The translations under genes and the position numbers were made by a program. Below, piece after piece: positions 1 through 12,640 of a stretch of DNA of 64,000 nt (within the stretch, counting starts at the first letter, position 1; each line of letters begins with the position of its first letter). This DNA comes from Paulownia fortunei (Eukaryota > Streptophyta > Magnoliopsida > Lamiales > Paulowniaceae), in NCBI GenBank assembly GCA_019321725.1, contig CM033108.1, positions 4,720,001 through 4,784,000 of the forward strand, given 5' to 3'. The notes beneath the pieces were generated by a model that was not told the DNA's origin, searched no databases, and was given only the letters and a program-made list of their open reading frames with translations.

Positions 1-3000
1 TTTTTTTGGTTGTTTTCCTAAAAGAAAAATTGAGCAGGTGGCGCTTTGATTTAGATTAATAACCCCACAATTTTGTATCATTTTCATAAAAGAATTTTAA
101 ATTGATAGTAAATTATTAAAAATACCTTTTCCCGAGATTGAATTCTACATTATTATAAGAAAACAACTCAGAAACAATACTCATATATATATAAGCAAGA
201 ACAGCATTATATCAGACAGAACCCATGAATAAAAACCATAATCCCAGTTAAAACTAGTAAACAAGAACCCAAGATTTGATAAATATGCACCTTAATAGAT
301 GAACCCAACGACAGACAAGAAAGGTTTGGCCTTTGGCTATTAAGGTACTTCTCTTAAGGTATGCCAAATGCTTGCAGGTCCCAACAAAAGAATTAAGGGG
401 CTTATTTATAGCACGATAGATTTTCTATTAATTTAAAAATATATATTTTATATACTTAAAAATGAGAAGATTTATGCAATACTTATAAATCAAGAAATTT
501 ATTCCATATTTAATCGGTTGGAAAAATGAATTTGCGTGTAAAGATTTCTCTATATATGGGTCCACATTTCTCTATATTTACAAGCATCTTATTGTTCCTC
601 TAAATTTAACATCTTGCAATTTATGTTCTACTTTTTGCAATTAAAATGATTTTATGATTGCTGGTTTTTAATTATATGGGTTTTTTTTATTTGTCAATGC
701 TCGCAAAGACATGCTCACAAATCTTCATGCATAAGTCGAACAAAAATATCCTACATGAAGACAATGAGTATTAGATGCCTGACAACGATGAAGAAACGAA
801 TCTTTGTTTTATAGTAGTTATCGAACATGATTCACTTGAGAATTAGACTTATGTTACGTATGGTATGACATGGTCTAGTGACTTATAAAGAATAAGAAAG
901 CTGGCATACATGAATTAAGTAGCCGCCTCTATTTATGTAACGGTCATTTTTAATTAAATTTAATTAATGACATGATAAGTATAATAATATTTATTTATTA
1001 TTAAATTAAGTTGAACTCGATCTTATTAAAATTTCTTGAAGGGGATATATGAAAAACTTGTCAAATTTATGAATATGTTATTTCTCTAAATTTCTGCAAA
1101 CATAGGAGGATATTTTAGTTTGGAGGGTATTTGGTTGACTTAAATGATTTAAAGAGTTTATAAAATATTTTAAAATATTTGATGAAAAAAAAAAAAAAAA
1201 AGCTCATGACATACTATAAAATAAGATGTTAAGAGCAAATAAAACTCATTAAAAAGTGAAGTCGACCCTAGCTTCTTTTTGAAAATTTTAAACTTTATTT
1301 GATTTAACTATATATTGCTACAAAATAGTCTTCAAAAATATTTTATAAAACTCTATTACATTATCTTATTCCAATACTTTAAGAGCTCATTTTTAATTTA
1401 AATTGAAAGAATTTTATAAGTTTCAAAACTATCATATAAGATGTACAAATCTAAAAGATATTCTAAATAATTTTAAGAATATTATTTGCATAAGAATTAA
1501 GATTTTCATCTGGAATTTACAAATAATTGTTTAACAAAACAATTATATTAAGATGTCAAGCAATAACTAATTCAGAATAATTAATAATCATGCATTAAGA
1601 AAGAAATTCTTTTTTAGGCATCTTTTGCACATCTTATTTTTGCTATCTCTACATTCATTATGTTATTTCATTTTTTATTTTGTACTGACTTATGCAACCT
1701 AGCAGTGCTAACCCTGTCTTATTTTACACTATAGTTTTTATTTTTTAATTTTTTTTTTAGTAAACACCACTTGTATCTAAGAGTTTGGCAGATTACCACC
1801 CGAGAATAAATGAAATTTTAAATGATCACTCAAAGAAATATAAATTCTTTGCCTCATATCTTCTCCTTTTTTCATGGACTTAAGTTTCATAACACTCCTG
1901 GCACCCACAATAGTGTATTTTTTGGCTCTCTTCCTACAATGTTTGTGATATTGGATTTCAGTATCCTCGAGGAGATTTTGACCCTCATCACATAGAATTA
2001 ACAATTGTGTACATTAGCAAATTAAAAATAAATTAGTAATGTTGCATGAGTGAGGGAGTGTTAAATCGATCAAATTCTTTAAAGTAACTGATGATAAAGA
2101 ACTGAGTCTCAAATTATAATACGAGCAAAATTATTAAGGTAGTCAAGAAGTTTATTGGATAAAGTTGTCCAACAATCAAATCAATGTAGGATCTTGAGAG
2201 GATGGAAATGTAACAACTATGATTGTAATGAGAAATGATAAACTTCCATTAAAATGGGGATAGCAAAGGGAGTATTTATAAGAAGTAAAAAGAGTAATGT
2301 ATCTTGTGGCAGGGTACATATGGGGTTGGGTTCGACTTAATTTATAAGCCTCTCGTTAAGATGATTATTGTACCCTTATGGGTGTTACGAGTCCATGTCC
2401 GTGGTTAGATTGAATGAATTTGATGGAATAATTTATTATTAATTTTTTTAAATAACTTCAATATTATATGAATTTAAAATTTTAAAATTACAATTTAATT
2501 TAAAATAAACTAAAATAAGTGATACAGAATTTGAACTTTATAGTTAGTTACTTAAAACTATCCATATCCAAACACGTGAGGATTTATTACTTTAGATTTG
2601 AAATATTAAACTATTATATTTTCAATATTATAGTAACACTATCAATCAATATTACATACTTTCTTGAAATCTTTTTTTTGTTTTTTTTGATGTGCAATGA
2701 CATTAACAAGGATTTCATGCTTGATTCTTCAGTCTCTTTTGCTGTATAATGGACTATTGAGAAGACACCATAATAGCTGAAACGATCAACTAAATTGATG
2801 TTTCTACTTACATTAGTTCAAAGGCAATGCAATAAAATAATAAATATTGACCTCACTCGCCCAACAAAAGAAAAAAAAATTATAGAAATTATTTTTGAGA
2901 TTTTCCCTATTTCTAAAAAAACTCATTATATTTCAAAATTACAAATATTCACTTGAAACATTACAAATACCCTTTTAAAATTTATTTTTATTTTATAAAT

Positions 3001-4110
3001 GCTCTCGCTAGAAGTAATTTGTAAAATAAAAATAAATAAAAAGGGATATTTATAATTTTAAAAGTTAGTTGGATTTTTGTGTTATTAGGTCAAATGTCAG
3101 AGATATTTTTTTGTAATTTATCCAAAAAAATGTATATTTGTAAGAATAATTGTCATATGATGTAAATGATTTGCATATATTACAATTTAAAAGAATTGAA
3201 TTTAATTGCTTGACTCGTGTGCTTATACAAATTACTTTTATTGTGATAAGACAAAAGTATATAAAAAATATGTTTGGAAAAGTTCACCCATTTTAACTTC
3301 TTATACTTTCTTTAGATTTAGGATTTAATTAGGAAGAAAAGTAAAATTAACAAACAATATCAATGACAAAGTGAATTTACCCCATTTTCTCCTTTCCAAC
3401 ATAGTAAGTAGTATTTTTTTTCAATAATAATAATAATAATAATTGCACTTGAAACCATAAAAAATAAAAAAAATTGAAATGAAATAAAATAATCTTATTA
3501 AGTAAAAAAATATCTCTTACAATTATAAAAGTTTTTTCTTTATGTTCTTTTTAAAATAAAACCAAAGAATATTTTTCCTAAATTGTTTATCTAATATTTT
3601 TCTCACTCAATCCAAGATGTAAATGAAAGTCAAATTGGGCCTGGCATATATGAGGCTTCATGTGCTGGGCTTGGGCAGGTTTTAGTCAGATTGAGAGCCT
3701 TTAGGGGTAAAACAAGTCCAATTTGGCTAATGATTGGCTCACAATAATTAAATCTTAATCCAAGTCAAATTTAAATTAAATTTAGATTTTTATTAGACAA
3801 AATAACTTATAATTAAGTATAAAAATCTAGCAGGCCTGAGCACAAGGACACCTAATGTTTCTAACAGAGTCTGAATAAAGAGTATTTAACGAAGACAAGA
3901 CCAAGAAATAGAACATTTCAGTCATTGGCTCATACTTTAGTAATCTTTATTGATATAAAATTTAGGAAAGTAAGATATATTAGTTCTTAGATATAGAATC
4001 TGATTTACTTTGTCAGCTAGGTTCCCAGCCAAACCAACGGGAACAGATGGTGAGTCAGAGCCTAAAATTAAGTCGAAAGCTTTTAAATTTGGGCAATGTC
4101 TCCCAAGGTA
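1..4110. other. AT-rich intergenic region, no gene recognised
   Basis: I see no open frame with a recognisable domain or a splice pattern here. It holds A/T homopolymers (an A run near 1183-1201), a short TAA repeat near 3425-3440 and scattered AT-rich sequence. A 75-codon minus frame at 1777-2004 (basic, Cys/His/Lys-rich in the middle) matches nothing I know and has no supporting context. Confidence 0.6.
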
Positions 4111-4114
4111 CTCA

Positions 4115-4475
4115 ATAGGAATGACAATGAGGTATATTTGTCAAAAATCTTGAAATTCACGTTGTCAAAATTTTTAAAGAATCGGATTCGAATTCGGACT
4201 CGACGAGTTGAACAATTCGACTTATTTTATTATTTTAAAAATAATTCCACTAATACTTTTTAAAAATCATATTTTTTAAGGACAATACATATCAAATATA
4301 TATATATATATAATAAATTAAAAAATAAATAAAAAATTAAACTACGGGGGAGGGGTTCGAGCGGGTTTAGAAGTAAAAAATTAAAACTCGTTGAGAACCC
4401 GTTTATCACTTAAATAACCCTTTTCAAATGAATTGAGTACGAATTTGAACCCATCCTATAACCATCTCTAATAGT
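4115..4475. repeat. MITE-like dispersed repeat with GC-rich ends
   Basis: An AT-rich core (TA run near 4298-4312) is bordered by GC-richer ends: TCGGATTCGAATTCGGACTC on the left and a right part with ACGGGGGAGGGGTTCGAGCGG and GAACCCGTTT, ending near CATCTCTA. A related right half recurs at about 7725-7975, where it ends near GTCATCCCTA. This looks like a common plant non-autonomous repeat. Its ends are not exact, and it sits at the left boundary of both 3.5-kb tandem units. Confidence 0.45.
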
Positions 4476-5289
4476 CAAACTTGGGTTTTTTTTTATTTTT
4501 CTGCCCTTATTTAACACAAATCTTAACTCTTCGAGAGCTAATCATTGTGATTTTAGACTTATGCTGCTAATTAATGTTTGCTAGTATGTTTTGCACCTGT
4601 CTGCTAATTATGATACTGTGCACCTATGTTTTGCATACTACATGTGCTTCACAACTTGGTGAGATATATACACAAAATATATCGTACAATTTTCTAAAAA
4701 TAAAACTCCATTGAGAAGACCTTTAGAAGAGGATATACATTCCAACTCTTTCCAATTGTTAGTGCAAGTTCAGAGTAAAATGGAAGCAACAAACCACTAC
4801 ACATGTGCATGCAAAGAAATTTAACTCTTTTATTTCTCCTAAAAACAACCACCTAGATTTTTTTTAAGAGACATTATCTTATACCTACAATCTAGTTGAT
4901 TATGTGTTCTAGTCATTTGAAGAAAAATTTGGAACCAACTAATACTATTCTTTAAAAAAAAAAAAACATTATAACTTATACAAAACACACACACACAACA
5001 CAAGATACAAGTAGAATCCATGTTTGTTTATTTAAGTCCTGCCAACTTAAACAACAGTAGTTCTAAATCATACCCTTACACCTAAAAGATGTCAAAGCCA
5101 ACCACATAGGAAGATAAAGAAGTAACTGCAGCCCCATTTCCAAAAAAGCTTGCCTACACCGGCTGTTTCACATGACCAAACATGAAACAATTAGGACAAT
5201 AAACGTGAAACACAATGTGGATCACACTAAGGACATGACAATTATTACAATTTGGTGTGAAAAATCTTGTGTGAAGAATGGGTAGCTAC

Positions 5290-5957
5290 TCACACTAGCA
5301 CCACTGGTCAGATCCAGCCGGGATAATTGGGCTGGATTGGAGCACATCCCCCCATCACCCCGGAACAAGCAAAAGGTTGGGCTTGGAAAAAGATCCAATG
5401 AAACCTGGGTTCCACCAAAGCTCCCAAAGGTCTAGGTTGATCAACTTCCTTAAGAGTTCTTGGTCCTTTGACATCCATTGATAAAACTAGTATTTTCATA
5501 AATATCAAAATAATTTTACTATTAGTTAATTATTCAACCGATTAGACCAATTTAATTGGTAGTTCAATCGATCTAATGAAAGTTAATTATATTATGTAAA
5601 ATAGTAATGTAATAAATTATTTATTTTATATTAAATTTTAAAAATAAAAAATAAATAATCAACAAAAAACGTATATTAACAAAGTTCAAAATCTAAATAA
5701 TCACATGTATAATCAAATATCATGTTTAATGTTTAAACTTTCACAAAAAAAAATATAAAAAATAAAAATAAAATTACAAAATTGATTCTAATCGATTCTT
5801 GGCCGGTTCAACCTCATGTCTAATTTTTGATAGTTAATCGGATAGAATTGACCATCAGTTCCCATTGAATTAGACGATTCGCTCCGATTTTAAAAATACT
5901 AGTCAGAACATTAAAAAATACAATAAAGATGAGCAACACCTTATCAAAACCTGCCAT
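5290..5957 (-). pseudogene. Broken small secreted-protein gene, copy A
   Basis: The start at 5957 opens with MAGFDKVLLIFIVFFNVLT, a typical signal peptide. The frame is then cut by a 418-bp MITE (5486-5903) at an ACTAGT site. Beyond it, near 5290-5480, the homologous mature part resumes (RTLKEVDQP), but in disturbed frames compared with copy B. The mature part appears to have been rich in Gly, Phe, Pro and Ser. I do not recognise the family with certainty; short glycine-rich cell-wall proteins have similar layout, which is only a resemblance. There is no intact reading frame, so it is called a pseudogene. Confidence 0.6.
5486..5903. mobile_element. MITE inserted in secreted-protein pseudogene A
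   Basis: The element begins ACTAGTATTTTCATA and ends TTTAAAAATACTAGT, giving imperfect terminal inverted repeats with ACTAGT on both sides. Copy B (about 9130-9160) has no such insert. Internal composition resembles the element at 47025-47474: CGATT and GGCCGGTTCAACC motifs near the ends, an AT-rich middle containing AAATAATCACAT, and the same overall size. They are probably diverged members of one family. Confidence 0.7.
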
Positions 5958-8695
5958 CTTGAAATCTCTTTCAATTTTTTTTCTTTTTCAAAAAAATTCT
6001 TTACTTCCCTCTTTCTCTCTAAAAAGATTTATTTTCTTAGATGGTGGCCTATGGAGGTATTGCTTTTTGATATTTTTCAAAATGCATGAGTAGGAAATGG
6101 AAAGCTATAGGGCTATATTATTTTTTGTATTATAAATGGTACGGGTAGAATCCCATACAACTACTCACATATATAATTATTTGATATACTCTCTAATATT
6201 ATAAGGAAATAGTTCAATTGATATGATCTATTACTTTCTATAAATTGTGGGTTTGAACACCCTTGATTATTAGCCCATAAGCCAATCAACTTTGTAATGG
6301 AGGGTTGGTGGAGCATTGGTGACAGGCTCGTCATTTTGAAAAGTAGTTATAATTAAATTAAACATTCTACAACAATGAGGGTCATATGACTCAATTCAAG
6401 AATATGACTTAATCCGTACATTTCATAATGATAAAGGCCTTTGACTGATAGTTTTGACTCAATCCAAACTCAATCCAAATTACTACATATCGCCTCTCTC
6501 CTACCTTTTACTTATAAAAAAATGTCTCATTGTTGTTGTCTTTTTTTTTTTTTTTCCATAAAACAAACACTGGTATCTCGTGGTTAAAATGCTCCATTAC
6601 ATTGTCATGTTTCATCCTTTTAAACATCGAGCCCAACATGTCAATAAAAACAAATTTTTGGACTAGTTTTCCTCCAGGAGAAGACAACATTTCGTTTGGA
6701 CTAGAATTTGGCTAAGGTAAGTGAGAGAAAAAAAAAATGCGAGCAGAAAATAAAATTTTACATCATATTTTCTGTTTGAACAAAAAAAGTTTTAATTTAA
6801 AAAATTTATTGAATTTGAACATCATCATAAGACATATAAAAGTAGCTTTATAAAATTCTATATTTCCCTTATAATTATACTCGAACACATACTTTCTACG
6901 TATTTTTCTTAACAATCAAACGAAAAGGTTCCTTTTACCAAATCCAAGTCCAAATATATCTGAAGAATTTGAAAATTTTAGTTGATGAGGGAGAGAAAAT
7001 GATTCTTGTCCATTACTTAGTCCTAGTGGTGCCCAATGCCCAAATTATACAAAGAACTTCCAAATTGAAATTTAGTAATTTGATCTCGTCCATGTAGACC
7101 TAATTTTTAGATTTTTTTTCTTTTTTTTTAATGAGGAAAATGTAAGGGAAGAATGACCAATACTTCCCTTGGGGTGAATATATGAGTCTCTTGTTGCTAA
7201 GAAATGTTTAAATTAAATCATAATTATTGTATAAAAAGATAAATTCGTCACTACAATTCCACCAAGATATCAATCACACTACAACTAAAAAATATCCGAA
7301 TGGAGTCATAATTACTATCCAAAAAGGCAAATTCATCACCAGAGTCCCACATCATGACTATAGAAGTCTCTTATTGCTAAGAAATATTTGAATTGAGTTA
7401 TAACTATTATCTAAAAAGACAAATTCGTCATCACAATCTCACCAAGATATTAGTCACACTGAAACCCTTTCACCACAAAGATGACTTAATTCATTCAATA
7501 TAATCATAATTTCAACATACATTAGTTGAAGAATTTATAAGAAATGTTGTTTATTGCAGTGTGTGAATATTTACGAGGGCTAAAGATGATAGAAACTGAT
7601 TTCCAAAATAAATAGTAACAACAATAAGATGTTTTTTTAAAAAAAATTTCAGATTGACCTTTCCCTATGCTCAATTTGATTAATAAAACCCATTTTATTA
7701 ATTTAAATATATTTAAATAATATATTTTTAAAAATAATTCCACTAAAACTTTTTATAAAATATGTTTTTTAAAGAATAATACCATATAAATGCATATATA
7801 ACAAATTAAAAATAAATAAAAAATTAAACAAGACGGGTTCGGGGCAAAACGAATTTAAAAATAAAAAATCAAAATCTGTCTCGAACCTATTTATAACTTA
7901 AAAAACTCGCATCAAGTGGAACAGATTTGAGACAAGTCCAATTGTAAACTCGCAATAATGTCATCCCTAACCTATCCAAACTTGATTTTTTTTAAAAAAA
8001 ATTCTGCCCTTATTTAACACAATCTTAACTCTTAATTGTTAATCATTGTGATTTTTGACCTATGCTGCTAATTAATGTTTGTAGTAGATGCATGATTTTT
8101 TGTCACACTAACATAATACTATGCACCTATGTTTTACATACTAAATGTGCTCCACAACTTGGTGAGATATATACACAAAATATACTATAAAACTTTCTCA
8201 AAATAAAATTCCATTGAGAAGACTTTTAGAGGAGGATATATATTCCAACTCTTTACAATAGATCATCTGTTAGTGCAAGTTCATGAGTAAAATGGAAGCA
8301 ACAAACTATACATATGTGTTGCATGCAAAGAAATTTAACCCCTTCTATTTCTAGTATAAACAACCAACTAGATTTTTTTTAAAAAAAACAAAAGAACAAC
8401 ACAAGATATAACTAGAATCCATATTTTTTAGTTATGTCCTACCAACTTAAACAACCAAAAGTACTAAATCATACCCTAATACTTAGAAGATGTCAAATCC
8501 AACCACGTAGGAAGTTAAACAAACCTAACCGTAGCCTCATTTCCAAAATAAACTTGCCTACACCGGGTATTTGTACGACCAAACTAAACAATTAGGACGA
8601 TACGATAAGAATCACAATATGAGTCACATTATAGACATGACATTAATATTACAATTTGGTGTGAAAAGATCTTGTGTGGATAACAGTCATGGGTA

Positions 8696-8902
8696 CAGTG
8701 GCGGAGTTATGGGGCGGGGGCTGGGGCGGGGCACCCCCTCAATTTTTTTTTTTAATTAGTATTGATTTTATATGTAAAATTATTAAATTTTAAAAAATTT
8801 GTCCCCTCCTAAATAATGAAAAATATTTTTTTATTTGTTATTTTTTTTAAAAAAATAATTTTCGTTCTATCAGTACCCATTTTTTGGCTCGGCTCCTGCA
8901 TC
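8696..8902. mobile_element. Non-autonomous repeat, GTGGCGGAG family
   Basis: It starts CAGTGGCGGAGTTATGGGGC and ends GGCTCGGCTCCTGCATCA. The ends are imperfect inverted repeats around GGCGGAG / CTCGGCTCC. The insert is absent from copy A, where the host reads straight through GGGTAGCTACTC. The middle is AT-rich with AAATTTGTCCCCTC, shared with the insert at 10131-10342. Confidence 0.65.
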
Positions 8903-8904
8903 AG

Positions 8905-9190
8905 TAGCTACTCACACTAGCACCAATGTCAGATCCAGCCGAGTAATTGGGAGCAAATCGGACCCATCGGAACAAACAAAAGGTTGAAGGCCCAAACAAT
9001 AAACCTGGGCCGAGAACAAATCCAGCGAAACCTGGGCTTGGAAAAGATCCACTGAAACCTGGGCTTCGATTGGTTCCACCAAAGCTTCCAAAGGTCTCAG
9101 GCTGATCAACCTCCTTGAGGGTTCTTGCTCCATTGCCAGAACACCAAGAAATACAGTGAGGATGTGCAACACCATAGCAAAACCCGCCAT
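8905..9190 (-). pseudogene. Broken small secreted-protein gene, copy B
   Basis: The start at 9190 gives a signal peptide (MAGFAMVLHILTVFLGVLA). Compared with copy A, about 11 bases (ACTAGTTTTAT) are missing just after it, which shifts the frame. In the shifted frame the mature part reads NGARTLKEVDQPETFGSFGG and continues with repeats such as GFSGSFPSPGF and GFVLGPG. This suggests a short secreted Gly/Phe/Pro/Ser-rich protein of unknown role. The 92-codon continuous frame from the ATG is therefore probably not the ancestral product. The end runs into the repeat at 8696-8902. Family not recognised. Confidence 0.6.
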
Positions 9191-10130
9191 CTTGAATTCC
9201 TTTCAGTTTTTTCTTTTTTCTTTTTTTTTTCCTGAAAATTTTCTTAACTTTCTCTCTTTTTCACTGTTGTATGTGTTATTACAACGCATGCACAGATTAC
9301 TATTTACAAATTACACTAAAATAATTTTTTTTTTCTTGGATGGTGGCCTATGGAGGTGCTGCTTTTTGATAGTATTCAAAATGGCTATGAGTAGGAAATG
9401 GAAAGCTCTAGGGCTATACAATTATTTGTATTATAAATGGTACAGGTAGAATTCTCATATTTATAATTATTTAATGTACTATATGATTTATGATATTATA
9501 AGATAATAATTCAATTGATATGACCTATTATTTTTTGTAAGTAAGTCAACGGTTTGAACCCACTAAATTATTAATTCATAGACTCACTTAACTTTATGGT
9601 GTAGGGTTGGTGGAGTATTGCGGACAAATTCAAACTCATTGTTTTGAATAATAATTATAATTCAATTCAAGTATTTTACAGGTTATATGACTCAATTCGA
9701 ATATATGACTTAATCCGAACATTTTATGCCCCTCCCGGACTCCCCTATCTTTTACTTATAAAAAGATGTTCTCTTTGATAGTTATGTATTTTTTAAACAT
9801 GAAACAAACACTGAAGTGTCTCGTGCGTCCAAATGCTACATTACATTGTCACGTTTCATCCTTTAAAACACCGTTCCCAACATGTCAATACAAAGAATTA
9901 TTTTGCAGAAAAATTAAAGATTAAAGTTAAAAATTAAAGAAAGGATAATTATTATTGATTCTAGTTTTCCTCCGGGAGAAGACAACATTTCGTTTAGACT
10001 ATAGTTTTGCTAAGGTAAGTGAGAAAAAAAGGAGCTGAAAATAAAATTTTACATCATATATTCTATTTGAACCAAAAAAAAAAAAAACTTCTAATATAAA
10101 AAGGTTATTGAATTTGAGTATCATAAGAAA

Positions 10131-10342
10131 CAGAAACAGAGCCAATGGGCGGGCGACGGCAGCCTTCCTCCCTCCCCAACTCCTTTGAATTTTTGAAATT
10201 AATATAAATTATATTTATAATTATTAAATTTTAAAAGTTTGTCCCTCTAAAAATATTAAATATTTTTTATTTACTGTTTTTAAGAAAAAAATAAATTCCG
10301 TTTCCCTCTTTCTCCAATTTTTATTTTCTAGCTATGTCCCTA
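10131..10342. mobile_element. Non-autonomous hAT-like repeat with 8-bp TSD
   Basis: The element begins CAGAAACAGAGCCAATGGGC and ends TCTAGCTATGTCCCTA. It is flanked on both sides by ATAAGAAA (10123-10130 and 10343-10350), an exact 8-bp duplication. Copy A has one such site and no insert (near 6826-6833). An 8-bp target duplication fits hAT-type transposition. The core resembles the repeat at 8696-8902. Confidence 0.7.
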
Positions 10343-11404
10343 ATAAGAAATATAAAAGTACCTTTTTAAAATCCAATATTTCCCTTATAATTATGCTCGA
10401 CCAAGTATTTTTTTCATGGTTTTTTTAACAATTAAATGGTGAAAAGGGTTTCTTTCACCAAATCCACGTGCAAATATAACAGAAGAATTTGGAAAATTGA
10501 GTTGATGAGGATCGAGGGAAACAATTTTGTTTGTCCATTACCTAGTCCTAGTGGTGCCCAACGCCCATATTATATTGAAGAGCTTCCAAGTTGAAATTCA
10601 GTAATTTGATCTCTTGCATGATTTTATTTTTTTTCCTTTTTTTATGAGCAAAGTGTAGAACGACCAACTTAACAATTTTCCTTGGCATGACTATACGAGT
10701 TTATTGTTGTAAAAAGATATTCAAATTGAGTCATAATTACTATTTAAAAGAGTAAGTTCGTCACCACAATTCTATTGAAATGTTAATCACATAAAAACTA
10801 AAAAATGTCCAAAATTAAGTCATAATTACGGTTAAAAAAATAAATTCGTTGCCACAATCTCACAACATGACTATAAGAGTCTCTTATTGTTAAGAAATAT
10901 CCAAATTGAGTCATGATTACTTTTGTAAGTTCGTCACTACAATTTCATCAAAATGTCAATCACATTGAAATCCCTCAACTACATAATGACTTGATTTATT
11001 TACTATAATTATAACTTCAACGTACATTAGTTGAAGTACTTATAAGAATCTTGTTGTAATATTGCAGTTTGTCAATATTTACAAGGGTTGTTGAAGATGA
11101 TATAGGAAGTGATTTCCAATAGTAGTAATATGCTTTTTATTTTATTTTTTAAAATTTCAGATTGACCTTTCTCTTTGCTAAATTTGATTACAAGTGGTCT
11201 TGCAGGCTCTTGTCAAGGAAATACACAAATATGAATCCCAAATTGATTAAATAAACTTTAATGAGATTCAAGCTCTCAAACAAATGTAAGACAATGGATG
11301 CACCAGCACAACAACTCCAACCAAGCATCTTGTAATACCTCAAACGCAATTTATTATTAGTATATATCAAGTAGTTACTCTTGAAAATATATATAGGTCT
11401 GTTC

Positions 11405-11800
11405 ATTTAATAAAATCGAATTAAAAATTGAATCAAAATTTCGATAAATCAAACACTTGATATGCCAAATGTCATACAAAAAGCTGAACTGAATTCATGG
11501 GTTTGGTTTTTATGATTTTTTGTCAAGTATTTCAGTTCGGTTAATTAACATTTTTTTTAAAAAAATAAATAACTAAAAAATTAAATATTAAAATCATAAT
11601 CATATAAAATAAAAAATAGTATGTAAACATGTATTTAAAATTAAACATAAATTTATATAGAAATAACAATTCGGTATTCAGTATAATTTAATAAATCGAA
11701 ATGAAAAATTAAAATCGAATTGAATATTGAATTTTTATAAAAATTAAAATCAAATATCAATTTAAATTTTTTGATTCGATTATTCAACTCGATCGGTTTA
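11405..11800. repeat. AT-rich dispersed repeat (ATCGAATTGAATATTGA type)
   Basis: It holds TTCGGTTAATTAACA, ATTCGGTATTCAGT and ATCGAATTGAATATTGAATT in an AT-rich context. Its ends (AAAATCGAATTAAAAATTGAA and TTGATTCGATTATTCAAC) are partly complementary. The arrangement resembles plant non-autonomous elements. No target duplication was identified. Confidence 0.4.
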
Positions 11801-12329
11801 TATAATGCATAAGTGTGTAAATAAAGTCATTAGGTACTTGTTCCTAGAATTATGAGAAAAAAGAACAACTTTATTGGCTTATGGTTTTAAATAAGACTGA
11901 TGATGGTGGTAGTACAACGGATGTAAAAATACGGAGTTCAATTTTCCCTCAAAGACCCATTCTCTCTAATTTAATATAACAAACAGTCAAACATAAAATT
12001 GAATTTTCTATTAAAAACTCAATTTTCCGTTTTGAAACAATGCAACATAAGCCACCATTCTAAACAGGAGAAAAAAGAAAAACCAAAAACAGAAATGTTA
12101 GAGGTAAGGAAAATATCACACTACTCAATTTATCCCATATGTATAAATTTAAAATTGATTTGATACAGGGTTTTAAATATTATAATTGAAAAAATGAAAG
12201 TTTTGTACATTTTCATTCTTATTGCCTTTTAAATAAAAAATACAAAAAGTTTATATTTAAAAAATAAAATTTTATTTTGAAACATCGTAAAAAATATAAT
12301 AATAACAATGAATTTGGGATATGATTGAA

Positions 12330-12640
12330 AAATAAACTATGTTACTCGATACTCGATTCGAGATCGATTATTAAAAGTTCATTTGAATTCGATTCATTAA
12401 TTTAACAAATTAATCTTAAACATATTTTTTCGTTCGATATATATGAAACTTGATTCGAAATCGACTCGATTAGTAAAAAAAATTAAAAAAATATATTTTA
12501 AAAAATTAAATTAATCGAACTCGTTTCATATTTGATTTGATTAAAATTCGTTCAAATTTAATTTATTTAATAATTAAATTAAATTAAATATATTTTTTTA
12601 AAACTCAATAAAAATTCAAACAACATACGCTGTAATCGAC
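12330..12640. repeat. Dispersed repeat, CTCGA family, copy 1
   Basis: It contains GATACTCGATTCGAGATCGA and ATCGAACTCGTTTCAT, followed by TTCAAATTTAATT and AAAACTCAATAAAAATT. It aligns clearly by eye with 31800-32140 and more weakly with 39425-39740. It is probably a non-autonomous transposon family. Confidence 0.55.

Larger units (their letters stand above)
4230..7695. repeat. Tandem 3.5-kb unit, copy A
   Basis: This region is collinear with 7700-11185. Shared landmarks include CCATTGAGAAGAC (near 4710 and 8213), the secreted-protein remnant (5290-5957 and 8905-9190), AGTAGGAAATGGAAAGC (6090 and 9390), GGTGCCCAA (7028 and 10553) and CAGATTGACCTTTC (near 7650 and 11158). Divergence is clear by eye, with many substitutions and indels, so the duplication is old. 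Copy A has one private insertion, a MITE at 5486-5903. Confidence 0.85.
7700..11185. repeat. Tandem 3.5-kb unit, copy B
   Basis: This is the direct tandem partner of 4230-7695 in the same orientation. It carries two private insertions of about 210 bp (8696-8902 and 10131-10342) that are absent at the matching places in copy A. Its right part (from about 10390) is also the left end of a third related sequence at about 24600-24850, upstream of the second peroxidase gene. Confidence 0.85.

Noticed and set aside
1777..2004. 75-codon minus-strand frame with Cys/His/Lys-rich middle
   Set aside because: No recognisable domain, no splice or promoter context, and no second copy; chance open frames of this size are common in AT-rich DNA.
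9156..9449. 97-codon plus-strand frame over the secreted-protein pseudogene
   Set aside because: Antisense to the signal-peptide frame and rich in Phe/Leu from T runs; no domain.
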